Source: JAWKTT01 sp041398965 (GTDB lineage: Bacteria > Planctomycetota > Planctomycetia > Planctomycetales > Planctomycetaceae). From it: a stretch of DNA of 37,777 nt. Positions 15,575-25,280 of this stretch are shown piece after piece. The notes under the pieces were generated by a model. The model saw only the letters and a list, made by a program, of their open reading frames with translations. It made no database searches and had not been told where the DNA came from. The position numbers and the translations under genes were made by a program. The stretch covers positions 1 through 37,777 of the forward strand of contig JAWKTT010000041.1 of NCBI GenBank assembly GCA_041398965.1, in the 5' to 3' direction. Each line of letters starts with the position of its first letter. Position 1 is the first letter of the stretch.

Positions 15575-17257
15575 ATGTCACACGAACAACAACAGAACGT
15601 CCCCTCCTCGACAGATGGCAACGTCAACGGGACACATCGTGGCCCAACGGTCCATCCCCGAGAGGCGGGTCGAGATCGTCTCAGTACGATCATCCCGCTG
15701 TCAACACCTCTCCCCCCCGAAACGCGACCCGTGAAGCGATTTCGGGCGGTCCTTGAAGAGTTCGTGTTCGCCCAGAAGGGACACATCGCGCGCTTCAGTG
15801 TCCCGCTCATCACGGAAATCGGCATGAAGCTACTGCGACGATTCCCGCCGTTTCGACAGGAGTCGGAAGTGGTCGAACGGCTCTCCCCGTGGGAACGCTA
15901 TCTCTGCCATCTGCCCCGCAACCATCGCTGCATGAACACCATGCTGCTGACCCCGACACTGCAAGTGACCGGCGAGGAACCACTCGCTCGGATCATCGCA
16001 GCCGTCACGCGGGAAGTCGCCCGTACTTTTCACGGAGACCACCTCTTACAGAATCAACCTCTGGATGTCCTGCTCGATCTCTCGTCCCGTCGTCGCGTCC
16101 TGGATCCCCGTGTCAGCCTGAACGGGCAGATTGTCCTGGGCATTCGTCGAGCCGATGGCGAAGTCGAACGGCTCACCATCGACCTCAATCACCCAATTCT
16201 GCACGCCGCTCTCGAACAGCCCGCCGCGTCAACTGCCACCGACACTCCATCGGTCACAGAGTCTTGGACTCAGGAGATCGAGAGACTTCTCGCGACACTG
16301 ATTTCTCCAGACGATCAATCTGGAACGGGTCAACGAAACACAACTCCCATGTCGATCATTATCGATCGCGCCCCCGTCGATGCCAGCCAATTCTCAGCGA
16401 GTCTGTCTTCGTTTCCCGGTGCATGGCTCCGCATTTCGCCACTCCCATCGTCGCAAGGTTTTCAGATTGCCGGGGACCATCTCGTGCTGGATGGAGCCTT
16501 CTGCAATCACCTGGCTCTCTCGATCCTCCGCTCTCTTCCTCTGGCCGACACCATCTCGATCAATGCCGGTCGCTCGACGATCCCCACGTCGTCTCAACTC
16601 CCTGTGCTCATGCTGGAAATCGAGTCTCTACAAAGACTCACGCCACTCCTGATGTGTCTTTCCCAGACGCTGGACGCCTTCGGTTTTCGGACGCAAAGTG
16701 GCGATGATGTGGTGATGTTGACCACTGTCCCCCGACAAGGCCCCCATGTCGACGCGGACATCCCGGCTGCCGGTCATCGCATCTTGCCTGTTCTCTTGAG
16801 ATTCGATCAACTGCATCACGAAGAGGATTTGCGAGAGCGGATCGAGTCGTTGAATCAGCACGGCTGGTGTTCGGCCATGCCAACCTACATGAACGAAGTC
16901 TATTCCCCGCATATTTCGCCGCTGCTCCGCCTGTACTCACGATACATCTCCCCCCGACTCCCGTTCCTCGGCCACACCACTCGTCAGCTTTCCGGGACCT
17001 CACTCATCACGGTCCCGCCGCCGCTGACGGTCTCGTCGGCCGCCTATGATCGCCTTAACGCAATCACAGCCGACACCGTCCGACCAATGCTGGGAGGACC
17101 GGTGTTCCACGTCAATCAAGTGGTCGACTACGAGTCCGGTCGTCGAAAGGCGTTCGTCAGCCTCTCCGGCAGCGGCCCCTTCAACACCCTCCCCCGCCTT
17201 ACCGCCATGCGCGATCACCTCCGCCACCTCCTGGAAGCCAACCCCTCTCTCCAGTGA
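15575..17257 (+). CDS. Unrecognised 560-aa protein with an HxxxDG acyltransferase-like motif
   Basis: I do not recognise this family with confidence. It appears soluble, with no signal peptide or membrane helix. An N-terminal basic region (MKLLRRFPPFRQESEVVERLSPWERYL) leads into mixed alpha/beta sequence. Residues 301-307 read DHLVLDG, giving His302-xxx-Asp306-Gly307, the catalytic motif of CoA-dependent acyltransferases (chloramphenicol acetyltransferase, E2 of 2-oxoacid dehydrogenases) and condensation domains. The following helix NHLALSILRSL and later LSGTSLITVPPPLTV vaguely fit that fold, but the overall resemblance is weak. ATG at MSHEQQQNVP was chosen over an ATG eight codons earlier. 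It precedes the FtsK-like gene on the same strand by 350 bases, so a functional link is possible but unproven. Confidence 0.55.
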   Translation: MSHEQQQNVPSSTDGNVNGTHRGPTVHPREAGRDRLSTIIPLSTPLPPETRPVKRFRAVLEEFVFAQKGHIARFSVPLITEIGMKLLRRFPPFRQESEVVERLSPWERYLCHLPRNHRCMNTMLLTPTLQVTGEEPLARIIAAVTREVARTFHGDHLLQNQPLDVLLDLSSRRRVLDPRVSLNGQIVLGIRRADGEVERLTIDLNHPILHAALEQPAASTATDTPSVTESWTQEIERLLATLISPDDQSGTGQRNTTPMSIIIDRAPVDASQFSASLSSFPGAWLRISPLPSSQGFQIAGDHLVLDGAFCNHLALSILRSLPLADTISINAGRSTIPTSSQLPVLMLEIESLQRLTPLLMCLSQTLDAFGFRTQSGDDVVMLTTVPRQGPHVDADIPAAGHRILPVLLRFDQLHHEEDLRERIESLNQHGWCSAMPTYMNEVYSPHISPLLRLYSRYISPRLPFLGHTTRQLSGTSLITVPPPLTVSSAAYDRLNAITADTVRPMLGGPVFHVNQVVDYESGRRKAFVSLSGSGPFNTLPRLTAMRDHLRHLLEANPSLQ

Positions 17258-17610
17258 TGCCATCCCTCAACAAGCCGATCAACCAATCGGCCTAACATTT
17301 CGTTATTCGCCAGCGACGAAGTTGCGCGAGTCCGTAAGTCCCGATTAACAAGTTTCTGAAGACTCGCCGTTGAGTGTTCGAGTCGTTTGCCGTTTCTATT
17401 GGTAACCGCAAATTTACCATTGAGGCAGCCATGTCGACTGGGCAGATGACTCTGAACTTTTCGGATGCGAGTTGCGAGGGCAGGAGGTCGTGCGTCATGA
17501 TGCCGGGGGGACGCACTTCGGCAGATCGACTTGTGCCGAAGGTTGAGTGGCAATTGACGCAACCCCAAACGACCTTGCACAACACGGCACCACGCACACT
17601 TCGGTCTGGT
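17258..17610. other. Region upstream of the FtsK/EccC-like gene
   Basis: About 350 bases. The frame of the downstream gene stays open to 17374, but the added residues (from MFESFAVSIGN) show no domain and unusual composition, so I treat the stretch as non-coding leader. A minus-strand frame at 17292-17597 is equally unsupported. No hairpin terminator for the 560-aa gene was noticed. Confidence 0.4.
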
Positions 17611-20600
17611 ATGGCAACCTACGAACCACTTTTCACTGCTCTGCATCAAGCCGTCGCGCAACGGCAAAAGGGGGAACAGGTCCTTCGCGAACGGTTCCTG
17701 GAAGGGCCATCTGCTGACGAGTCGGCCTTGCGGCAAAGGTTGTCGCAATTGCAGGATGAACGGGACCAACTTCGCGGTCAACTGGAGGCGGTCTCTGCGC
17801 AGGAACGGGCCGAGCGACTCGCCAGTTATCAGTCGCAACTTGAAGTTGTCGAGATGGCCCATCGCGAAGCCTCCAGCGAGATCGCCCTCCGCTTCGATAC
17901 GGAATTGGCCGAGATCGAACAGACACTGACTGACAGCACCTGGGTCGCGACATCGGTCCTCGACGACACAGCAGATGACAGCCCCAAGCGCTTATTCGAC
18001 AAGTTCAAAACGCTCCTTCACAAAGAACGTGAAGGGCAAGTGGCACAATGGACGGAACTCAACAACGGATTCGAGACCTTAACCAACCGTTACAAATGGG
18101 AAGCCCGGCCTCTCCCTGAGCCGACGAATCCCCCCGAGAATCGCGATGAGGGCCAAGAGCGATTCCATGCAGCGGTCGAGAGAGCGGAAAAGCAGTTGCA
18201 GGGGATTGACCGACTGTTGCTGCCCAAGTTGTTTCTCGGGTTTCGACCGCTGTGGATATTTCTGGTATTCACTGCCGCAGTGGGGTTGCCGCTCTATTTC
18301 CTCGTTCAGCCTTCACAGTTGAAGCTGCACGTTTCGGCAGAAAGTCCGACATGGATCATCATTTCCGCTGCTTGTGCCGCTGGGGGTGTGCTGATCTTCG
18401 AGTTACTGGTCTACACTCTCGCCGCCATGAAACAGTCCGACGCCCTCAGGCAGTTGCAACAATCAGTGGTCGAGGCGGGTTGGATTCACGAGAAGTGGCT
18501 CGCCATGGCCCGCACCGAGTTGCAAACAAAAACGAAGGAATTTGAAACAAAGCAGCGGATCATGGTTAAGCAACGGGAGCAATCGCTCAACCGATTCGAG
18601 AGCGAACATGCCTCACTCAGCGACCGACTCCGCAGTCAACGGGCCGAAGAACTGCGAAACGAAGAACAGCGGCACAAGTCGCAACGACAGCGCATCAGCG
18701 ATTCCCGCGATGCCGAACTTGCTCGGCTCGACGAGAAGTTTCGCACGCACCTTGCCGAACAAACCGCCTCGATTGAAGCCGCCATCACCGAAGCGCAACA
18801 TCAGCTCGAAACCTATCTCAGCACGCATGAACGGGCTCGTTCCGAACATTGGCATCAACTGAAAACATCGTGGGACACCGGTTGGGGCGAGTTCGACTCG
18901 GCCGTCCGGGCGCTCGGGGAGTCTTCACGATCCCTGTTCGCCCCGTGGGAAGACTTGCGACCAGAACAATGGACGCCTCCTCAAGGACTCCCCCCGGCTG
19001 TGCGATTCGGTGGCTATGCGGTCGATCTCGAACAAATGGCCGGACTGATCTCGCCCGACATGCGATTGGCTCCGCGAACCTCACAAGTCGAACTCCCCGC
19101 CCTCATGCCGTTCCCGAATGAGGCGTCGCTGCTGACGCTCTTCCGCAACTCGGCAGGTCGCGACGCGGCAATCCGGATGCAGCAGACGATCATGCTGCGA
19201 CTGCTGACACTGTTCCCTCCGGGGAAACTCCGATTCACGATTATTGACCCTGTCGGTTTGGGGGAGAGCCATGCCGGGTTCATGCACCTCGCCGACTTCG
19301 ACGAGATGCTCATCAGCGGACGCATCTGGACGGAGACGTCGCAAATCGAAGCCCGTCTGGCCGACCTGACGGAGCACATGGAAAATGTGCTGCAAAAGTA
19401 TCTTCGCAACGAGTTTGAATCGATTGAAGACTACAATCACCATGCCGGCGAGGTGGCTGAACCCTATCACTTTCTCGTGATCAGCGACTTCCCATCCAAG
19501 TTCAGCGAGATCGCGGCTCGACGGCTCAACAGCATCGTGATGAGCGGACCTCGTTGCGGCGTCTACACCTTGATGAGTGCCGACACGTCGAAGCAACTCC
19601 CCAACAACTTTTCACTCAGCGACCTGCACACTCAAATGCAGACATTGCAGTGGAAGGAGGGGGCGTTTCATGCGGGGGGGATCGACGCGAAGGGAGACAT
19701 CGCCCGATGGCCGATTGTGATCGATGAGCCTCCTGGCCCCGAAGCATTCACTCGAATTGTCCGGATGGTGGGCGAAGCGTCAAAGGATGCCCGCCGTGTG
19801 GAAGTGTCGTTCGGTCGTATCGCCCCCTCAGTCGCCAACTACTGGAGTCAAGACAGTCGCCGCGAGATCGACATCCCACTCGGTCGAGCCGGGGCGACCA
19901 AGTTGCAACATCTCCGACTCGGCAAAGGGACGAGTCAGCACATGTTGATCGCCGGAAAAACCGGTTCGGGGAAGTCGACCTTTCTGCACGCCCTCATCAC
20001 CAATCTCGCCCTGCATTACAGCCCCAACGAAATTCGGTTCTATCTCATCGACTTCAAAAAAGGGGTCGAGTTCAAACAGTATGCGTCGCAGCATCTGCCA
20101 CATGCCGAAGTGATCGCCATTGAAAGCGATCGTGAGTTTGGAGTGAGTGCCTTGCAGCGACTCGACGAAGTGCTGCAAGAACGGGGCGAACTGTTTCGTC
20201 GTCACGGCGTTCAAGACATCGCAGGCTTCCGGAATGCTGTTCCCGACACCCCTCTGCCCCGCATCCTGTTAGTCGTCGATGAGTTTCAAGAGTTTTTCAT
20301 CGAAGACGACAAACTCAGTCAGACCGCGTCACTGATGCTCGACCGACTCGTGCGGCAAGGGCGAGCCTTTGGGATTCACGTCATCCTCGGGTCACAGACA
20401 CTCGGCGGAGCATACTCCCTCGCCCGCAGCACACTGGGACAGGTTGCCGTCCGTGTCGCGTTGCAGTGCAGCGAAGCAGATGCTCACCTTATCCTTAGTG
20501 AAGAGAACACCGCGGCCCGGCTCCTCACCCGTCCGGGAGAAGCGATCTACAACGACGCCAACGGCATGCTTGTCGGGAACCATCCGTTTCAAATTGCCTG

Positions 20601-21723
20601 GCTCCCTGATGATGAACGAGAACAGTACCTCAAACACCTCTCGTCTCTCATGCAGCAACGTCAGCTTCCCTGGAATCCTCCCATCATCTTTGAAGGGAAC
20701 ATCCCCTCCGAACCATCTCGCAACATTCCGTTGCAAACAATCATTCAAGCGGCTGGATCGAAAAGGGAGTCAACTTCTTCAAAAGCAACCGCAGCAGCGT
20801 TTGCGGCTCCAACGATTTGGCTGGGTGAAGCGGTCGAAATCAAAGAGGCGACTTCGTTCACCTTTCATCGAGAAGCCGGAAGCCATCTTCTGATTGTCGG
20901 CTCCGACAGCGAAGCAGCGTACGGCATCATGGCGACCGCGCTTGTTTCTCTCGCGGCACAGTTCGCGGCGGGTCATTGTCCTTCCTCCCCTGTTACCGTC
21001 GCCACTGCTGAAGTGGCCGCGTCACCGACTCCAGGCGAATCGTCCGTCTCGTCGCCGTTGGCATCGTTCTATGTGATCAACGGCAGCCCGGCAGATGCTC
21101 CAGAGTCGCAAGGTTGGCGACGCATCGTCGAGACGGTCCCGCAGTCAGCCGAGTTGATCGAACCACGCGATGCCGCCGGTGTCGTCGCCAAGTTGTCCGC
21201 CGAACAGCAACGCCGCGAGCAGAATCGTGACGTTGCGCATCCTCCGATTTTTCTCTTTGTCTACCATCTCGCCAAAATGCGAGACCTCCGCAAGGGGGAA
21301 GACGACTACTCCTTTGGCGGTTTCGGGACAACTGCCGCGACAACCTCGACCGACCCCGGCAAACAGTTTTCCGACCTGTTGAAGAACGGTCCCGAGAGTG
21401 GAATTCATGTGGTGACTTGGTGCGACACCGCGTCCAATCTCGATCGATGGTTGGGCCGCAATGGACTCAAAGAGCTGACGCATCGCATCGCCTTCCAGAT
21501 GAATGCCGCCGACTCGAGCAATCTCATCGACAGTCCCGCGGCAAGTCGGCTCGGGGTCAACCGTGCCCTGTTCTACCGCGAAGAGTCCGGCACCAGTGAG
21601 AAGTTCCGCCCCTACGGTCCGCCGCAAACCGACTGGTTGGCATGGGTGCATCAAACACTCACCCAGGCATCGTCCCCCCCATTAGAAGAAGCGACCGATC
21701 TCGACTCGTTCTTCGTGACGTGA
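17611..21723 (+). CDS. Membrane-anchored coiled-coil protein with three FtsK/EccC-like ATPase modules
   Basis: A 1370-aa protein. Order: coiled coil at about 15-100; two transmembrane helices at about 209-232 and 248-270; a long charged coiled coil at about 285-410; then three FtsK/SpoIIIE-like modules. Module 1 (about 500-690) lacks a P-loop (GRDAAIRM near 516) but keeps FTIIDPVGLG and the Walker-B-like FLVISDFP (Asp626). Module 2 is canonical: GKTGSGKST at 782-790 with Lys788, YLIDFKKGVEFKQY, Walker B LLVVDEFQEF (Asp890, Glu891), HVILGSQTLGG. Module 3 is degenerate (LLIVGSDSEAAYG near 1097). Two TM helices plus three modules is the plan of EccC/EssC, the type VII secretion ATPase, but there is no FHA domain and no WXG100 gene nearby. 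It may export proteins or move DNA. The start is the ATG of MATYEPLF, immediately before the coiled coil. Confidence 0.8.
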   Translation: MATYEPLFTALHQAVAQRQKGEQVLRERFLEGPSADESALRQRLSQLQDERDQLRGQLEAVSAQERAERLASYQSQLEVVEMAHREASSEIALRFDTELAEIEQTLTDSTWVATSVLDDTADDSPKRLFDKFKTLLHKEREGQVAQWTELNNGFETLTNRYKWEARPLPEPTNPPENRDEGQERFHAAVERAEKQLQGIDRLLLPKLFLGFRPLWIFLVFTAAVGLPLYFLVQPSQLKLHVSAESPTWIIISAACAAGGVLIFELLVYTLAAMKQSDALRQLQQSVVEAGWIHEKWLAMARTELQTKTKEFETKQRIMVKQREQSLNRFESEHASLSDRLRSQRAEELRNEEQRHKSQRQRISDSRDAELARLDEKFRTHLAEQTASIEAAITEAQHQLETYLSTHERARSEHWHQLKTSWDTGWGEFDSAVRALGESSRSLFAPWEDLRPEQWTPPQGLPPAVRFGGYAVDLEQMAGLISPDMRLAPRTSQVELPALMPFPNEASLLTLFRNSAGRDAAIRMQQTIMLRLLTLFPPGKLRFTIIDPVGLGESHAGFMHLADFDEMLISGRIWTETSQIEARLADLTEHMENVLQKYLRNEFESIEDYNHHAGEVAEPYHFLVISDFPSKFSEIAARRLNSIVMSGPRCGVYTLMSADTSKQLPNNFSLSDLHTQMQTLQWKEGAFHAGGIDAKGDIARWPIVIDEPPGPEAFTRIVRMVGEASKDARRVEVSFGRIAPSVANYWSQDSRREIDIPLGRAGATKLQHLRLGKGTSQHMLIAGKTGSGKSTFLHALITNLALHYSPNEIRFYLIDFKKGVEFKQYASQHLPHAEVIAIESDREFGVSALQRLDEVLQERGELFRRHGVQDIAGFRNAVPDTPLPRILLVVDEFQEFFIEDDKLSQTASLMLDRLVRQGRAFGIHVILGSQTLGGAYSLARSTLGQVAVRVALQCSEADAHLILSEENTAARLLTRPGEAIYNDANGMLVGNHPFQIAWLPDDEREQYLKHLSSLMQQRQLPWNPPIIFEGNIPSEPSRNIPLQTIIQAAGSKRESTSSKATAAAFAAPTIWLGEAVEIKEATSFTFHREAGSHLLIVGSDSEAAYGIMATALVSLAAQFAAGHCPSSPVTVATAEVAASPTPGESSVSSPLASFYVINGSPADAPESQGWRRIVETVPQSAELIEPRDAAGVVAKLSAEQQRREQNRDVAHPPIFLFVYHLAKMRDLRKGEDDYSFGGFGTTAATTSTDPGKQFSDLLKNGPESGIHVVTWCDTASNLDRWLGRNGLKELTHRIAFQMNAADSSNLIDSPAASRLGVNRALFYREESGTSEKFRPYGPPQTDWLAWVHQTLTQASSPPLEEATDLDSFFVT

Positions 21724-21849
21724 CCAGCCACGACGACACCCAACCTTGCGAATCGATGGTGTCGAATTCCCATCGGCTGGCCTCTCTGTTAGCATCGTGA
21801 TTCGACATAGAGGTTTGGTCCCGACAACTCTCGATGAACGAATCTATCC

Positions 21850-22437
21850 GTGAACGCAAACGCAGAACTTCAAAAACTTCTCGATCTATTTCCCGCCAAC
21901 CCGCCCGCCATTTCGCAGGCACGGGCCGTTGTGGGAGACCAGATTCCAGAGCCGTATCGGAAGATGCTCGAACATGAGCATCATATGACCGTCACAATGG
22001 AGCACTACCACGGTTGCTCCGTCAATGTCGAAGTGTTGGACCAACATCTCGACGGCGATCTGTACACGCGAAAGATTCTACTCCGGCGATCGACCGACAA
22101 TGTCCCAGTACAGTATGGGATCGTCCGATTTCATTTCGAGTATGTCACCACGGCAGTGCGTGATGAGATCCTTCTCGGGCAGACGCCGCTCGGACGCATC
22201 TTGATCAATCACAATGTCCTCAGGCATATCGAACTGGGAACTGTGCTCGAAATCGTCGCTGGCCCGGAGTTGGCCGCCGCGCTCGAGATGCCGGTGGGCA
22301 GTGTCACGTACGGGCGTCTGGCGACAATCTTTTGTAACGGACAACCAGCCGTTGACCTGCTCGAAGTCTCTTCGCTGCTCACCTTAGAGACGGAGAAGTC
22401 CTCTTCATCGACGGGCGGAGACGCGAGTCACATGTAA
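21850..22437 (+). CDS. Hypothetical protein resembling the UbiC/UTRA (chorismate lyase-like) fold
   Basis: A 195-aa soluble protein beginning at a GTG. The order of motifs recalls chorismate lyase-type sequences: PEPYRKMLEHEHHMTVTMEHYHG, a YTRKILLRR strand, VPVQYGIVRFHFEYV, RDEILLGQTPLGRILINHNVLRHIELG and TYGRLATIFCNGQPAVDLLEV, where R-x-I/L strands and a PLGRIL turn are typical of UbiC/UTRA folds. This is a pattern judgement rather than a firm family assignment, and catalytic identity is not claimed. Its TAA stop overlaps the ATG of lhgO by one base (TAATG), a classic translational-coupling arrangement, so the two are very likely cotranscribed. A promoter probably lies in the 126 bases after the FtsK-like gene. 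Confidence 0.65.
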   Translation: MNANAELQKLLDLFPANPPAISQARAVVGDQIPEPYRKMLEHEHHMTVTMEHYHGCSVNVEVLDQHLDGDLYTRKILLRRSTDNVPVQYGIVRFHFEYVTTAVRDEILLGQTPLGRILINHNVLRHIELGTVLEIVAGPELAAALEMPVGSVTYGRLATIFCNGQPAVDLLEVSSLLTLETEKSSSSTGGDASHM

Positions 22438-23639
22438 TGCAGGCCGACCTGACGATCATCGGTGGTGGCATTGTCGGACTGGCGACTGCCTACCTTTTTC
22501 AGCAGCGATATCCGGACCAAAAGGTGGTGCTGCTGGAGAAGGAGCACGCGGTCGGTCAGCATCAGTCGGGACACAACTCGGGGGTCATTCATTCCGGTAT
22601 CTATTATCGTCCCGGCTCGCTCAAGGCGGTTAACTGTCGAGATGGACGACTCGCCTTGCAGCAGTTCTGTGAAGAACAATCTATCCCCTACGATGTCTGC
22701 GGCAAGGTGATTGTCGCAACCGAGCCGGAGGAACTTCCACGTCTGGACGCCATCCTGGAACGGGGTCATCAAAATGGGATTGCGTGCGAACTGATCGGCC
22801 CTGAACGACTGCACGAACTGGAGCCTCATGCCGCCGGTCTGAAGGCGATTCATGTCCCTGAAGCAGGGATCGTCGACTATCCCGCTGTTTGTCGTCGATT
22901 AGCCGAACTGATCGTCGTTCAAGGAGGGGTCGTGCTGACGAATGCCCTGGCGACTGGAGTACGGCGTATGGGCGAGCGAATCGTCGTGCAGAGTCATCGT
23001 GGTGACATCGAGACCCGATATCTCGTGACGTGCGGCGGCTTACAGGCGGACCGCGTCACTCGCATGAGCGGTCGGGAGCCGATTGCCAAGATCGTGCCGT
23101 TTCGCGGCGAATTCTTCAAGCTCGTCCCTTCTGCCGAGCATCTGGTACGCAACCTGATCTATCCGGTCCCCGATCCAACCGTCCCATTTCTGGGGGTCCA
23201 TTTCACCCGGATGATCGCCGGAGGAATCGACTGCGGACCGAATGCGGTGCTGGCCTTTTCGCGGGAAGGTTACTCAAAGCTATCGCTCAGCCTGGGGGAC
23301 CTGGCCGAATCGATTACGTACTCGGGGTTTCTCCGACTGGCGAGTCGCTATTGGAAAACAGGGGCCGCAGAGATGTGGCGTTCGTTCTGCAAGCGATCAT
23401 TCGTGGCGACACTGCAAAAACTCGTCCCTGAGATTCAAAGCGAACACCTCGAACCAGCTCCATCCGGCGTACGTGCAATGGCCCTTGGTCGAGATGGTCA
23501 GATGCTCGACGACTTCGTGATTCAGTCACGAGACAGAATCATCAACGTCGAAAACGCTCCCTCCCCGGCCGCCACCGCCTCCTTGAACATCGGTAAACTC
23601 ATCGTCGATCGTCTGCAAGAACAGATCGAGGGTTATTGA
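22437..23639 (+). CDS. lhgO: L-2-hydroxyglutarate dehydrogenase/oxidase LhgO
   Basis: A 400-aa FAD-dependent oxidoreductase of the DAO family that converts L-2-hydroxyglutarate to 2-oxoglutarate. The N-terminal dinucleotide motif is IIGGGIVGLATAYLFQQRYP, with VVLLEKE closing the FAD-ribose site. Signature LhgO segments follow: GQHQSGHNSGVIHSGIYYRPGS, DVCGKVIVAT, PEAGIVDYPAV, TCGGLQADRV, PFRGEFFKL, LIYPVPDP, FLGVHFTRMI, GPNAVLAFSREGY, and a C-terminal RAMALGRDGQMLDDFVI plus VENAPSPAATASLNIGK. Length and motif order match the family. It is coupled to the upstream gene and convergent with the PQQ propeller gene, with 58 bases between stops. Confidence 0.92.
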   Translation: MQADLTIIGGGIVGLATAYLFQQRYPDQKVVLLEKEHAVGQHQSGHNSGVIHSGIYYRPGSLKAVNCRDGRLALQQFCEEQSIPYDVCGKVIVATEPEELPRLDAILERGHQNGIACELIGPERLHELEPHAAGLKAIHVPEAGIVDYPAVCRRLAELIVVQGGVVLTNALATGVRRMGERIVVQSHRGDIETRYLVTCGGLQADRVTRMSGREPIAKIVPFRGEFFKLVPSAEHLVRNLIYPVPDPTVPFLGVHFTRMIAGGIDCGPNAVLAFSREGYSKLSLSLGDLAESITYSGFLRLASRYWKTGAAEMWRSFCKRSFVATLQKLVPEIQSEHLEPAPSGVRAMALGRDGQMLDDFVIQSRDRIINVENAPSPAATASLNIGKLIVDRLQEQIEGY

Positions 23640-23697
23640 CAGGCCAGGAACATGACGCCCGAATCGGAAAACATCTCCTGAACCCTCCCCCACGCCC

Positions 23698-24939
23698 TTA
23701 CTTTTGTGTGATGTCGAAACAGAACAGCAACTCCTGGTCGCGGAGGTAGAGTTTGCCGTTCGAGATGGTGGGGTGGGTCCAGATTTTTCCTTTCGGGTTG
23801 CGTTTCGTGGTCTGAGGGGCGAGGGTGAATTTCCCGTGGGGCTTCCACCCTTCGGGAGAGGCCTCGATCAGCATGATGGTCCCTTTGCCTTCGTCTTGCA
23901 GCACGAACATGCCATCGGCATAAGCGATGGCACCTTTTCCCAGTTCGTTCTTTTCGTTCCAGACCATTTCGCCGGTTGCGAAGTCCTGACAGATCCAGCC
24001 GGGACCATCGGAGTAACCATAGAGGTGGTTGCCAACAAGAATCACGCCGCCATGATGATTCTTCATCACCTGATTGACATAGACATCGCTGACCTTGCCG
24101 TCAGCTTCTAACTGCACCAGTTTGCAACCGACGCCGTAGCCGCTGCTGATATAGACTTTTCCGTCGTTATGAATCGGCGTGGGGATGACAGCTGTCTTGC
24201 CATTCCAGTCGCTTTGCCACACTACGGCTCCGGTCTCGGCATTCAAACCAACGAGTTTCTGCTGCGTCAACTGCACGTACTGGCGAATGCCGTCGAACTC
24301 GACGACGGTGATGGACGCATACTGAGCCCCTTCAGTGAAGTCTTTGCTCTGCCAGAGCGTTTCGCCTGTTTTCCGATTCAAAGCGACAATGGCTCCCTGC
24401 TTGCCCCCCGGCGTACAAACGACACGGTCGCCATCAACGAGGACGCTCTCGGTGTACCCCCAGTTTGGAGCTTTGCCCCCAAACTCTGACATCTTCGTCG
24501 ACCAGACTGAGGTTCCGTCCTGAACCTTGGCACAATGCAGATGTCCCTGTCCACTGAGGGCATAGACATGATCTCCGACAACGGTCGGTGTTCCGCGCGG
24601 GCCATCACCCCAGCCGTTCGTGAGCAGTGGTCCCATCTCGAGCGACCACTTCTCGCTCCCATCGGCAGCGTTGATGGCGATGAGAAATTCCTTGTCTTCG
24701 CGAGCCCCCATGGTGTACAGCGTATCCCCGACAACCGCGATCCCGGCATAGCCGAGTCCCGCGACATCCGACATCCAGACTTTTCTCGGCCCTTCTGCCG
24801 GCCACTCCTTGAGAAGCCCCGTCTCGCTCGACAGGCCGTCGCGGTGTTCGCCACGCCACTGTGGCCAGTCTGCTGCGGACACGGTTGTCGAACAAAGGAT
24901 GATCCCGAGGAGGAATCGTGTGAGGAATGTTCGTATCAT
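23698..24939 (-). CDS. Secreted PQQ-like beta-propeller protein
   Basis: A 413-aa exported propeller. The start at MIRTFLTRFL gives a proper signal peptide (LLGIILCSTTVSA|ADWPQWRG); the frame runs about 94 codons further upstream but without signal or domain content. The mature protein opens with DWPQWRGEHRDGLSSETGLLKEWP, a common beginning for planctomycete propellers, followed by repeated blades with the tryptophan-docking pattern: LIAINAADGSEKWSLEMG, VYALSGQGHLHCAKVQDGTSVW, IVALNRKTGETLW, LVGLNAETGAVVW, WICQDFATGEMVW, LLFCFDITQK. Such proteins are usually scaffolds (BamB-like) rather than PQQ enzymes. No PQQ or metal ligands are evident. Function unknown; no operon partner. Confidence 0.88.
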   Translation of the reverse strand: MIRTFLTRFLLGIILCSTTVSAADWPQWRGEHRDGLSSETGLLKEWPAEGPRKVWMSDVAGLGYAGIAVVGDTLYTMGAREDKEFLIAINAADGSEKWSLEMGPLLTNGWGDGPRGTPTVVGDHVYALSGQGHLHCAKVQDGTSVWSTKMSEFGGKAPNWGYTESVLVDGDRVVCTPGGKQGAIVALNRKTGETLWQSKDFTEGAQYASITVVEFDGIRQYVQLTQQKLVGLNAETGAVVWQSDWNGKTAVIPTPIHNDGKVYISSGYGVGCKLVQLEADGKVSDVYVNQVMKNHHGGVILVGNHLYGYSDGPGWICQDFATGEMVWNEKNELGKGAIAYADGMFVLQDEGKGTIMLIEASPEGWKPHGKFTLAPQTTKRNPKGKIWTHPTISNGKLYLRDQELLFCFDITQK

Positions 24940-25280
24940 CTTGAGTCTCGCGAAGCGGAAGGGGAATGGGGATGGAAGTCCGTAACCTGAAGTCATTGAG
25001 AGCGAAACGCAGACATGGACGAAGGAGGCCGTGCGATCACGTTCACTCCAAGCCGTGTTGGAAGATGGTATCTCCCACAGCCTGTCGGTCAACTGGTCAG
25101 CGAGCCTGAGGGAAACTCCGGGTTGTCGTCTTGAAATCTCGTGACTGCTGAAGATCGTTGTCCGACAGAAACTCACAGTTTCTACGAACAAGGAATTCTG
25201 TCGCACGAAGAGACAACTCAAGCCGAGTCAAGGTTATGGCACGACGACAACATCCACAACTTGAACGAACAAGAGCACAA
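24940..25280. other. Divergent intergenic region (PQQ propeller / DNA methyltransferase)
   Basis: About 340 bases between two divergent starts. Extensions of both flanking frames cross it but have no domain similarity. No clear promoter motif or operator was recognised. Confidence 0.4.
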
